From positions 1 through 7,666 of the forward strand of contig CAZCPY010000141.1 of NCBI GenBank assembly GCA_964499865.1: a DNA stretch of 7,666 bases, written 5' to 3'. This document shows, one piece after another, positions 1-5,418 of this stretch (the stretch's first letter is position 1; each line of letters starts with the position of its first letter). The notes below the pieces were generated by a model, which had not been told where the DNA came from, searched no databases, and saw only the letters and a list, made by a program, of their open reading frames with translations. The translations under genes were made by a program, and so were the position numbers. Source of the DNA: JANOGU01 sp964499865 (GTDB lineage Bacteria; Pseudomonadota; Alphaproteobacteria; Rhodobacterales; Rhodobacteraceae).

Positions 1-512
1 GGGCGGCTGACCACCGTAGGTGCAGGCGCGGGTGCAGGCGCGCGTGCGCCGGTCGGCACCATCCCGCGGGGTGCAGCCGGGGCAACGGCATCCGCCGCCG
101 CGGCCGCCGCCGCGCCGCTGACAACCGTGGGCGCGGGCGCAGGCGAAGGTGCCGCAGCCGCGCGGACAGGTGGCGCAGGGGTCGCCGCCGCGGAGCGGCG
201 CACGGCCGGGGCGGGCGGCGCCACAGGCGCCTCGGCCACCGCCACCGGTGCCTCGGCCGTGGGGATCTCCACGCGTGCGAAGGTGGGCGGATAACCGCAG
301 AGCTGGCGGCGGTCCGCGGCCACGCGCGGCACCCAGTTCACCGCCCCGCCCACGCCCGCCCGCAGGAAGACGCAGCCGCGGCTGTCGGTGTATTGTTGCC
401 CCCGGAAGGACGACGGCGGCAGTTCGGCCGGACCGCGAAGGCCCTGCGCAAGCCCCACGGACCCCCAGAAGACGGACGCCGCAAGGGCGCCCCCCAGCAC
501 ACGGAACAGCAT
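1..512 (-). CDS. Secreted Pro/Ala-rich protein, probable SPOR-domain envelope protein (3' end outside window)
   Basis: I translated this frame by hand; it starts at ATG 512-510 and stays open for 170 codons to the window edge. Residues 1-22 look like a Sec signal peptide (MLFRVLGGALAASVFWGSVGLA, hydrophobic, with likely cleavage before Q23). Residues 31-77 form a compact segment (LPPSSFRGQQYTDSRGC ... WVPRV ... LCGYPPT) with two cysteines, C47 and C72, that could form a disulfide in the periplasm. From about residue 82 the chain becomes a long Ala/Pro linker with a repeated APAPTVVS motif. This build resembles Rhodobacteraceae envelope proteins that end in a peptidoglycan-binding SPOR domain, but the C-terminus is outside the window, so that name is inference. 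A GGGGG run about 6 bases upstream could serve as ribosome binding site; an in-frame TTG two codons earlier is an alternative start. It follows upp by 68 bases and has no obvious link to nucleoside salvage. Confidence 0.75.
   Translation of the reverse strand, partial: MLFRVLGGALAASVFWGSVGLAQGLRGPAELPPSSFRGQQYTDSRGCVFLRAGVGGAVNWVPRVAADRRQLCGYPPTFARVEIPTAEAPVAVAEAPVAPPAPAVRRSAAATPAPPVRAAAAPSPAPAPTVVSGAAAAAAADAVAPAAPRGMVPTGARAPAPAPAPTVVSR
6..140 (-). repeat. Repeated APAPTVVS linker motif in the Pro/Ala-rich protein
   Basis: The eight-residue motif APAPTVVS occurs at residues 125-132 (bases 117-140) and again at 162-169 (bases 6-29). The two DNA copies are similar but carry several synonymous differences, which suggests an old duplication or selection on the peptide rather than recent slippage. 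The intervening stretch is poly-Ala and Ala/Pro. The array may continue past the window edge. Confidence 0.6.
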
Positions 513-531
513 CGGCAACCCCCAAGTCGCG

Positions 532-552
532 CTGTCCCCGACCATGGGGCAG
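532..552 (-). other. Weak hairpin between upp and the secreted-protein gene
   Basis: Read on the minus strand, CTGCCCC and GGGG-A-CAG can pair around the loop ATGGTC, giving a 7-bp stem with one bulged base. No T-tract follows, so it does not meet the usual criteria for an intrinsic terminator. It lies in the 68-base gap after the upp stop and could equally be chance pairing in GC-rich DNA. I see no convincing promoter in this gap. Confidence 0.25.
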
Positions 553-580
553 GATGGGGGCGGAGTAAAGCGGGATCGCC

Positions 581-1213
581 CTATTTTGTGCCGAACATGC
601 GGTCACCCGCATCCCCTAGCCCCGGAACGATGTAGCCGAGCGCGTTCAGGTGGCTGTCCACCGCCGCCGTCACGATCGGCACGTCGGGGTGCGCGGCGTG
701 CATCCGCGCCACGCCCTCGGGCGCCGCCAGCAGGCACAGGAAGCGGATGTCCCGCGCGCCCGACTGTTTCAGAAGCGTCACCGCCGCGGCGCTGGAATTG
801 CCGGTGGCCAGCATCGGGTCCAGCACGATCGACACCCGTTCCCCCAGGTTGTCGGGCAGCTTGCAGTAGTACTGCACCGGCTGCAGCGTGGCGTGGTCGC
901 GGTAGAGCCCGATGAACCCCACGCGCGCCGCCGGAATCAGGTCGAGGATGCCATCGAGCAGCCCGTTGCCCGCCCGCAGGATCGACACCAGCGCCAGCTT
1001 CTTGCCCTCGATGGCCGGCGCCTGCATCCTTTCCAGCGGCGTCTCGATCTCGGTGAAGGTCATCGGCAGTTCCCGCGTGACCTCGTAGGCCAGAAGCAGG
1101 CTGATCTCCCGCAGCAGGCGGCGGAAGGACGCGGTCGAGGTGTCCTTCTGGCGCATCAGCGACAGCTTGTGCTGCACCAGCGGGTGGGTGACGACGGTGA
1201 GGTGTTGGGTCAT
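581..1213 (-). CDS. upp: Uracil phosphoribosyltransferase
   Basis: Upp condenses uracil with 5-phosphoribosyl-1-diphosphate to make UMP and pyrophosphate, the cytosolic salvage route for free uracil. The 210-residue product is the family's usual length. The PRPP-binding loop is present as VLDPMLATGNSS (residues 130-141), preceded by the conserved SILRAGNGLLDG segment (78-88). The C-terminal uracil-binding signature GYIVPGLGDAGDR (193-205) ends in MFGTK as in other Upp proteins. The start ATG (1213-1211) overlaps the add stop as ATGA, suggesting translational coupling. In this operon Upp would recapture the uracil released by the DeoA-type phosphorylase from uridine or deoxyuridine. The gene is complete and shows nothing odd. 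Confidence 0.97.
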   Translation of the reverse strand: MTQHLTVVTHPLVQHKLSLMRQKDTSTASFRRLLREISLLLAYEVTRELPMTFTEIETPLERMQAPAIEGKKLALVSILRAGNGLLDGILDLIPAARVGFIGLYRDHATLQPVQYYCKLPDNLGERVSIVLDPMLATGNSSAAAVTLLKQSGARDIRFLCLLAAPEGVARMHAAHPDVPIVTAAVDSHLNALGYIVPGLGDAGDRMFGTK

Positions 1214-2178
1214 GGGGTCTCCAGCCGCCTGGCGATGCGGGCGCGGGTATCCGCGTCGCAGAAGGCCGCGTCAAGCGCGGTGCGGTTGAGCCGTGCGAAC
1301 TGGCCTGCGTCCCAGTCGAAGGCTTCGGCGAGGCGGTCGTATTCGCGCGCCATGGTGGTGTGGAAGAACGGCGGGTCGTCGGTCGAGACGGTGACCTTCA
1401 CGCCGCGCCGGTCCAGTTCGGCGATGGGATGGGCGCGCCAGTCGCGGTAGAGCCCCAGCGCGATGTTGGACCCCGGGCAGACCTCCAGCACCGTGCCGCG
1501 TTCGGCCAGGTGGTCCACCAGCGACAGGTCCTCGATGGCGCGGACCCCGTGGCCCAGGCGCGTCGGGTTCAGCTTCAGCGCCGCGCGCACGCTGTCGGGC
1601 CCGCCCCATTCCCCGGCGTGGCAGGTGATGCCCAGCCCCGCCTCGCGGGCGCAGTCGAAGGCCCAGGCGAAATCGGCGGGCTGGCCCACCTTCTCATCCC
1701 CCGCAAGGCCGAAGCCGCGGATGAACCCGCCCGCGGTTTCGGCGGCACAAAGCGCCGTCTGCCGCCCCTTGTCGGGGCCGAAATGGCGGATCGCGGTGAC
1801 GATGCCGCGCAGCGTCAGGCCCTGCCGTTCCGCGGCGTCGGCGGCCTCCTGCATCGCATGCAGGTACTCCTTCCAGGCCCCGACCTCGCGCTTGCCGCAG
1901 AAGTCGGGCGAGACGAAGGTTTCCGCATAGACGACGCCGTTTTCCAGAAGCGTCTCGCAGACGGCGGCCGTCAGGCGCCGGTAGTCCTCGGGCGATTGCA
2001 GGGTGGCCGTTGCGGCCTCGTAGACCTTGAGGAAGTCCCAGAAGTCGCGGAACCGGTAGCCGCCCTGCGCGTCGAAGATGCCCGCCAGGTCGATGTGCTT
2101 TTCCTTCGCCAGCCCGCGGATCAGCGCCGGGGGTGCGGCGCCTTCGAGGTGCAGGTGAAGCTCGATCTTGGGGATCAT
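1210..2178 (-). CDS. add: Adenosine deaminase
   Basis: This zinc amidohydrolase deaminates adenosine and deoxyadenosine to inosine and deoxyinosine in the cytosol. The 322-residue product is at the short end for the family. It starts MIPKIELHLHLEGA, giving zinc ligands H8 and H10. H187 and E190 lie in CHAGE (186-190), H210 in RLGHGVRAIED (207-217), and the D267-D268 pair in STDDP. The RLGHG motif matches adenosine deaminases; the related adenine deaminases usually read RIDHG there, so I favour adenosine. The DDPPFF segment (267-272) is somewhat adenine-deaminase-like and leaves some doubt about substrate. I chose ATG 2178-2176 because it places the HLHLEG motif at the very N-terminus and overlaps the deoB stop as ATGA. 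In-frame sequence upstream is deoB read in another frame. The 3' end overlaps the upp start by four bases. Confidence 0.93.
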   Translation of the reverse strand: MIPKIELHLHLEGAAPPALIRGLAKEKHIDLAGIFDAQGGYRFRDFWDFLKVYEAATATLQSPEDYRRLTAAVCETLLENGVVYAETFVSPDFCGKREVGAWKEYLHAMQEAADAAERQGLTLRGIVTAIRHFGPDKGRQTALCAAETAGGFIRGFGLAGDEKVGQPADFAWAFDCAREAGLGITCHAGEWGGPDSVRAALKLNPTRLGHGVRAIEDLSLVDHLAERGTVLEVCPGSNIALGLYRDWRAHPIAELDRRGVKVTVSTDDPPFFHTTMAREYDRLAEAFDWDAGQFARLNRTALDAAFCDADTRARIARRLETP

Positions 2179-3515
2179 TGCAGCGCCTTTCCGGGGCCGG
2201 TCTCGGGCAGGTCCAGATGCCGGGCGATGGTCTCGGCGACATCGGCAAAGGCCACAAGGCCGAGCGGACCTGTCCCCGCGCCGTGGATCAGGACCGGCAC
2301 CCGCTCGCGGGTGTGGTCGGTCCCTCGCCAGGTCGGGTCGTTGCCGTGGTCGGCGGTGAAGATGGCCAGGTCGCCCGGGCGCAGTCGGCTCAGGAAGGAG
2401 CCCGCCACGCTGTCGAACCATTCCAGCGCCCGGGCATAGCCCTGCGGGTCGCGGCGGTGGCCGTAGAGGCTGTCGAATTCGACGAAGTTCGCAAATGTCA
2501 GGGAACCGGGCTCTGCAACCTGCGCCAGCGTCAGCAGATGTTCGGAAAGGGCAAGGTCGTCCGGCCCCTTCCAGTCCCGCCCCACGCCCTTGTGGGCGAA
2601 GATGTCGCCGATCTTGCCCACCCCGTGCGTCGCCCTTCCCGCGCCTTGGGCGCGGTCCAGGATCGTGGCCGCAGGCGGCGTCATCGCATAGTCGCGCCGG
2701 TTGCCGGTTCTTCTGAATGCCCCCGGCGCGCCGGTGAAGGGCCGCGCGATCACCCGGCCCACGCGCATCGCGTGCAGGGTGGGCGCGAGGCCTTCGCAGA
2801 GCGCCAGCAGCCGGTGCAGGCCAAAGCTTTCCTCATGCGCGGCGATCTGGAACACGCTGTCGGCCGAGGTGTAGCAGATGGGCCATCCGGTCCGCAGATG
2901 CTCCGCGCCCAAAGCCTCGATGATCGGCACGCCCGAGGCATGGCAGTTGCCGAGAATGCCGTCCGTGCCGGCCCTGGCGCAGACCTCGGCCACCAGGGTT
3001 TCGGGGAACGCAGGCACGGCTTTCGGGAAGTAGGTCCAGTCCCAGGGCACCGGCACCCCCGCCAGTTCCCAGTGCCCGGACGGCGTGTCCTTGCCGCGGC
3101 TGACCTCGGTCGCCGCCCCCCAGCGGCCCCGCGGCGACGGGCCGGGCGACGGGCCGGGCGACGGGCCGGGCGACGGGCCGGGCGCCCCCCCTCCCCATCC
3201 CTCCCCCACGAGGGGGGAGGGAGGCGCCTGCTTCGCCGCCGCGCCGCCGTCGGGTACCGGGTGCCTCGCCTCCCCCTCGCGGGGAGGGGCGGCCGCCGCA
3301 GGGTCCCAAAGCGCCGAGGCAAGACCGGGCGACACCGCCCCCGACGCAAGCCGCACCGCGGCGCCGAGGCCCAGCCCGTCCAGCACCGGCATCCTGAGGC
3401 CCCCGACCGCCAGCGCCACATGCGCCAGGGTGTTGGCCCCCGCATCGCCGAAGTCGCCCGCATCCGGCGCCCCGCCGCAACCGACCGAATCGAGCACGAT
3501 CAGGAAGGCCCTCAT
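2175..3515 (-). CDS. deoB: Phosphopentomutase with an in-frame repeat-derived insertion
   Basis: DeoB interconverts ribose- or deoxyribose-1-phosphate and the 5-phosphate, linking nucleoside phosphorolysis to central carbon metabolism. It belongs to the alkaline-phosphatase-like metalloenzyme superfamily. The N-terminal metal-binding motif MRAFLIVLDSVG is present. The catalytic segment SRGKDTPSGHWELAG carries T144, the residue that is phosphorylated in this family. Cap-domain motifs YTSADSVFQIAAHEE and GRVIARPF follow. The C-terminal metal site is TADHGNDPTW ... GTDHTRERVPV. The protein has 446 residues against roughly 390-410 usually. The excess falls at about residues 66-129, just before the catalytic segment, and is low-complexity sequence including PSPLVGEGWGGGAPG and (GPSP)4. 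All known active-site motifs are intact and the frame is preserved, so the enzyme is probably functional. ATG 3515-3513 overlaps the deoA stop as ATGA. Confidence 0.95.
   Translation of the reverse strand: MRAFLIVLDSVGCGGAPDAGDFGDAGANTLAHVALAVGGLRMPVLDGLGLGAAVRLASGAVSPGLASALWDPAAAAPPREGEARHPVPDGGAAAKQAPPSPLVGEGWGGGAPGPSPGPSPGPSPGPSPRGRWGAATEVSRGKDTPSGHWELAGVPVPWDWTYFPKAVPAFPETLVAEVCARAGTDGILGNCHASGVPIIEALGAEHLRTGWPICYTSADSVFQIAAHEESFGLHRLLALCEGLAPTLHAMRVGRVIARPFTGAPGAFRRTGNRRDYAMTPPAATILDRAQGAGRATHGVGKIGDIFAHKGVGRDWKGPDDLALSEHLLTLAQVAEPGSLTFANFVEFDSLYGHRRDPQGYARALEWFDSVAGSFLSRLRPGDLAIFTADHGNDPTWRGTDHTRERVPVLIHGAGTGPLGLVAFADVAETIARHLDLPETGPGKALQ
3133..3180 (-). repeat. Four perfect 12-bp tandem repeats inside deoB
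   Basis: The plus-strand unit GGCGACGGGCCG occurs four times head to tail with no mismatch (3133-3144, 3145-3156, 3157-3168, 3169-3180). On the coding strand it gives a proline-rich (GPSP)4 tract at about DeoB residues 112-128. Because the unit is a multiple of three, gain or loss of copies would keep the frame. The perfect identity suggests recent expansion by slippage. It abuts the palindromic repeat unit that starts near 3185. Confidence 0.95.
3185..3236 (+). repeat. G/C-tract palindromic repeat unit 1, inside deoB
   Basis: A 7-C run leads into CCCTCCCCC-ACGAG-GGGGGAGGG, a perfect 9-bp stem around a 5-base loop (3199-3221), followed by the flank AGGCGCCTGCTTCGC. It has the same core and flank as the unit at 5375-5418, which reads CCCACGAGGGGAGGCGCC then TTCGC. 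On the deoB coding strand it encodes PPSPLVGEGWGGGAP (about residues 98-112). Chromosomal repeats of this kind normally sit between genes; here one lies inside a reading frame. Confidence 0.85.
3267..3290 (-). repeat. G/C-tract palindromic repeat unit 2, inside deoB, inverted to unit 1
   Basis: CCTCCCC and GGGGAGG form a 7-bp stem around the loop CTCGC. Its reverse complement resembles unit 1 (CCCTCCCC, CGAG, GGGGGAGG), so the two units face each other across about 30 bases, an arrangement like a bacterial interspersed mosaic element. It encodes the APPREGEA part of the DeoB insertion. Confidence 0.7.
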
Positions 3516-4819
3516 CCGACCCGCTCGTGGATCAGGGGCGGCTCGTCCGGTGCCGCGTCGGCCAGCACATAGGCCGCCCGCACCGCGGCCACCGCCGCCT
3601 CGGCCTCGGCCTCGCTGGCCGCGTGGACCATCGCCAGCGGCAGGTCGCGGCTGACGTCCTCGCCCACCGCGGCGAGGTCCGAAAGGCCCACCGAGGGGTT
3701 CACCCGGTCGCCGTCGCGCAGGCGGCCGCCGCCCAGGCGGACCACCGCGTGCCCCAGGGCCTCGGCGTCGATCCGCGCGACATAGCCCGCCCGGGGCGCG
3801 GGCACCTCGCGCATCACCGGCGCCGCGGGCAGCCGGTCGGGCCAGCGGTCGACGAAATCGGCAGGCCCCCCCTGCGCCGCCACCATGCGCCCGAAGACCT
3901 CGGCCGCCGCCCCCGATTCCAGTGCCTGCGCGATGCGCCCCGCCCCGTCCGCGGCATCCGCCGCCAGCCCCCCCAGCGCCAGCGCCTCGCCCCCCAGCGC
4001 CGCCGTCAGATCCCACAGCGCGGCGTTGACCGAGGTGCCGGTCAGCGTCTCCATCACCTCGATGATCTCCAGCGCGTTGCCCGCCGCGGTGGCCAGGGGC
4101 TGCGACATGTCGGTGATCAGCGCCGCCGTCATGCAGCCCGCCCCCTGCGCGGTTTCGACCAGCGCGCGGGCCAGCGCGCGCGCCTCGGGCAGCGTCTTCA
4201 TGAAGGCGCCGGAGCCCAGCTTGACGTCCAGCACCAGCGCCTCCAGCCCCGCGGCGAGCTTCTTGGACAGGATCGAGGCGGTGATCAGGTCGACGGAGGC
4301 GACGGTGCCGGTGACATCGCGCAGCGCGTACAGCCGCCGGTCGGCGGGCGCGATGCGGTCCGACGCGGCCAGGATAGCGCAGCGCACCTGCGCCATCTGG
4401 CGGCGCAGGGCCTCGGTGTCGAGGTCCACCCGGAACCCCGGGATCGCCTCGAGCTTGTCGAGCGTGCCGCCGGTGTGGCCAAGGCCCCGGCCCGAGACCA
4501 TCGGCACGCAGGCGCCGCAGGCGGCCAGCGCGGGCGCCAGCAGAAGCGACACGCAGTCGCCGACCCCGCCGGTGGAATGCTTGTCGATCACCGGCCCCGG
4601 CAGGTCCCAGGCCATCACCTCGCCGCTGTCGCGCATCGCCCGCGTCAGCGCGACGCGGCCCGCAGGCGACAGGCCGGTCACGCAGACCCCCATGGCAAAG
4701 GCCCCGGCCTGGGCGTCGGTCACCTCGCCCGAGGCGAGGGCGGCGGCGAACCAGGCCAGTTCCGCGTCGGTCGGGGCCGCGCCTGCGCGCAGCCGGGCGA
4801 GGATCGCCCGCGCCTCCAT
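3512..4819 (-). CDS. deoA: Thymidine (pyrimidine nucleoside) phosphorylase
   Basis: DeoA cleaves thymidine or deoxyuridine with phosphate to the free base and 2-deoxyribose-1-phosphate, which DeoB then isomerises. The 435-residue length is typical. The phosphate-binding loop KHSTGGVGD is at residues 80-88. The family signature SGRGLGHTGGTLDKLE is at 109-124. Residues R167, S182 and K186 keep the spacing of the E. coli thymine-binding residues Arg171, Ser186 and Lys190. The C-terminal part (about 336-435) matches the phosphorylase alpha/beta domain, with GYVARIDAEALG at its start. Whether it prefers thymidine or also takes uridine cannot be decided from the sequence; the cdd and upp neighbours would make uridine use sensible. 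ATG 4819-4817 overlaps the cdd stop by one base (TGATG). In-frame sequence upstream of this ATG is cdd in another frame. Confidence 0.95.
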   Translation of the reverse strand: MEARAILARLRAGAAPTDAELAWFAAALASGEVTDAQAGAFAMGVCVTGLSPAGRVALTRAMRDSGEVMAWDLPGPVIDKHSTGGVGDCVSLLLAPALAACGACVPMVSGRGLGHTGGTLDKLEAIPGFRVDLDTEALRRQMAQVRCAILAASDRIAPADRRLYALRDVTGTVASVDLITASILSKKLAAGLEALVLDVKLGSGAFMKTLPEARALARALVETAQGAGCMTAALITDMSQPLATAAGNALEIIEVMETLTGTSVNAALWDLTAALGGEALALGGLAADAADGAGRIAQALESGAAAEVFGRMVAAQGGPADFVDRWPDRLPAAPVMREVPAPRAGYVARIDAEALGHAVVRLGGGRLRDGDRVNPSVGLSDLAAVGEDVSRDLPLAMVHAASEAEAEAAVAAVRAAYVLADAAPDEPPLIHERVG

Positions 4820-5229
4820 CAGACGCGCGACATGTGGGCGGCGGCAAAGACCCCGGGCAGAAGGTCGGCGACGGTGACCGCCCGGCGCGCGCCGTCGGTG
4901 GTGCACAGGATGACGGGCACGCCGGGCCCGGCGAATTCGGCGATCTTCTGGCGGCAGCCGCCGCAGGGCGGCACCGGGTCGGGGCTGTCGGCGATCACCA
5001 GCACCTCGGCGATCTGGCGTTCGCCACCTGCGCACATGGCGGCGATGGCGCCGGCCTCGGCACAGGTGCCTTCGGGATAGGCCACGTTTTCCACGTTGCA
5101 GCCGACGAAGACGGCGCCCGAGGCCGTGCGCAGCGCCGCCCCCACGAGGAAACGGCTGTAGGGCGCGTGTGCGTTCAGCCGCACGGCGGTGGCGGCGGCA
5201 AGCAGGTCGGGGGGGGTGTCGTGTTCCAT
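4819..5229 (-). CDS. cdd: Cytidine deaminase
   Basis: Cdd hydrolytically deaminates cytidine and deoxycytidine to uridine and deoxyuridine. The 136-residue product fits the short, homotetrameric class with one zinc per subunit. Zinc ligands are C56 in the TCAEAGAI motif and C89 and C92 in PPCGGCRQK; E58 is the catalytic proton shuttle. The substrate-pocket segment CNVENVAYPEG (44-54) is conserved. ATG 5229-5227 is chosen because the family N-terminus begins close to it and GGAAG lies eight bases upstream; the frame stays open further upstream but has no ATG, GTG or TTG in the dozen or so codons before this start. It is the first gene of the salvage operon, 188 bases after dnaE, so any operon promoter should lie in that gap or within dnaE. 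I could not identify clear -35/-10 boxes. Confidence 0.95.
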   Translation of the reverse strand: MEHDTPPDLLAAATAVRLNAHAPYSRFLVGAALRTASGAVFVGCNVENVAYPEGTCAEAGAIAAMCAGGERQIAEVLVIADSPDPVPPCGGCRQKIAEFAGPGVPVILCTTDGARRAVTVADLLPGVFAAAHMSRV

Positions 5230-5237
5230 CGGCGCAT

Positions 5238-5242
5238 CTTCC
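5238..5242 (-). promoter_or_regulatory. Ribosome binding site of cdd
   Basis: GGAAG on the minus strand lies eight bases before the cdd ATG and matches the anti-Shine-Dalgarno core moderately well. It supports ATG 5229-5227. The ATG at 5237-5235 is out of frame. Confidence 0.5.
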
Positions 5243-5256
5243 GACGCAAGGGCCCG

Positions 5257-5270
5257 CCGCGCAAGCGCGG
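5257..5270 (-). other. Short perfect hairpin in the cdd 5' leader
   Basis: CCGCGC-TT-GCGCGG is a perfect inverted repeat about 28 bases upstream of the cdd start codon. In RNA the loop would open to about four bases, leaving a 5-bp GC stem. There is no T-tract, so it is not a standard terminator. It may be chance in GC-rich DNA or may shape the leader of the operon mRNA. Confidence 0.3.
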
Positions 5271-5310
5271 TGAAACGTGCGTGTGGCACCGGACGCGGAC
5301 GTCTGCCTGT

Positions 5311-5358
5311 CTGGCGCTTCCCTCCCCCCTCGTGGGGGAGGGAGAGGGTGGGGGGGCT
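5311..5358 (-). repeat. G/C-tract palindromic repeat unit A, between dnaE and cdd
   Basis: CCCTCCCCC-CTCGT-GGGGGAGGG (5320-5342) is a perfect 9-bp stem, followed by AGAGGGTGGGGGGG. Its reverse complement matches unit 1 in deoB, with the same loop ACGAG and stem. The plus-strand translation gives PSPLVGEGEGGGAPG, almost the same peptide that unit 1 encodes in DeoB (PSPLVGEGWGGGAPG). No gene is supported on the plus strand here. Confidence 0.85.
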
Positions 5359-5374
5359 CCCGGCCGGCGGGTGG

Positions 5375-5418
5375 ACCCCCCTCCCCCATCCCCTTCCCAC
5401 GAGGGGAGGCGCCTTCGC
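5375..5418 (+). repeat. G/C-tract palindromic repeat unit B, inverted to unit A and abutting the dnaE stop
   Basis: The unit reads C/T-tract, then CCTTCCC-ACGA-GGGGAGG with one G-T pair, then GGCGCC and TTCGC. It matches unit 1 in deoB in the same orientation, including the outer flank. It faces unit A across about 16 bases, so the pair could fold into one long stem-loop. The conserved flank runs up to the last base of the dnaE stop codon. With no T-tract it is not a classical terminator, though a large structure 3' of dnaE could stabilise the mRNA or separate dnaE from the operon. Confidence 0.8.

Noticed and set aside
149..915. Plus-strand frames in the first 900 bases
   Set aside because: The minus strand here encodes a protein with a signal peptide and then upp. 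The plus frames are Pro/Arg-rich shadows.
3133..3180. CRISPR-like array
   Set aside because: The 12-bp units are contiguous with no spacers, and there are no cas genes.
1360..3572. Long plus-strand open frames opposite add and deoB
   Set aside because: They lack recognisable motifs, are rich in Arg, Gly and Ala, and lie exactly antisense to well-conserved genes. Such frames are expected in very GC-rich DNA.
2175..4847. An 890-residue deoB reading frame extending over deoA
   Set aside because: The DeoB family N-terminus MRAFLIVLDSVG lies at 3515. Everything upstream in that frame is the deoA sequence read out of frame.
5311..5418. Intrinsic terminator of dnaE
   Set aside because: The hairpins are strong but no T-tract follows on the transcribed strand, and the same units occur inside deoB, which must be read through.
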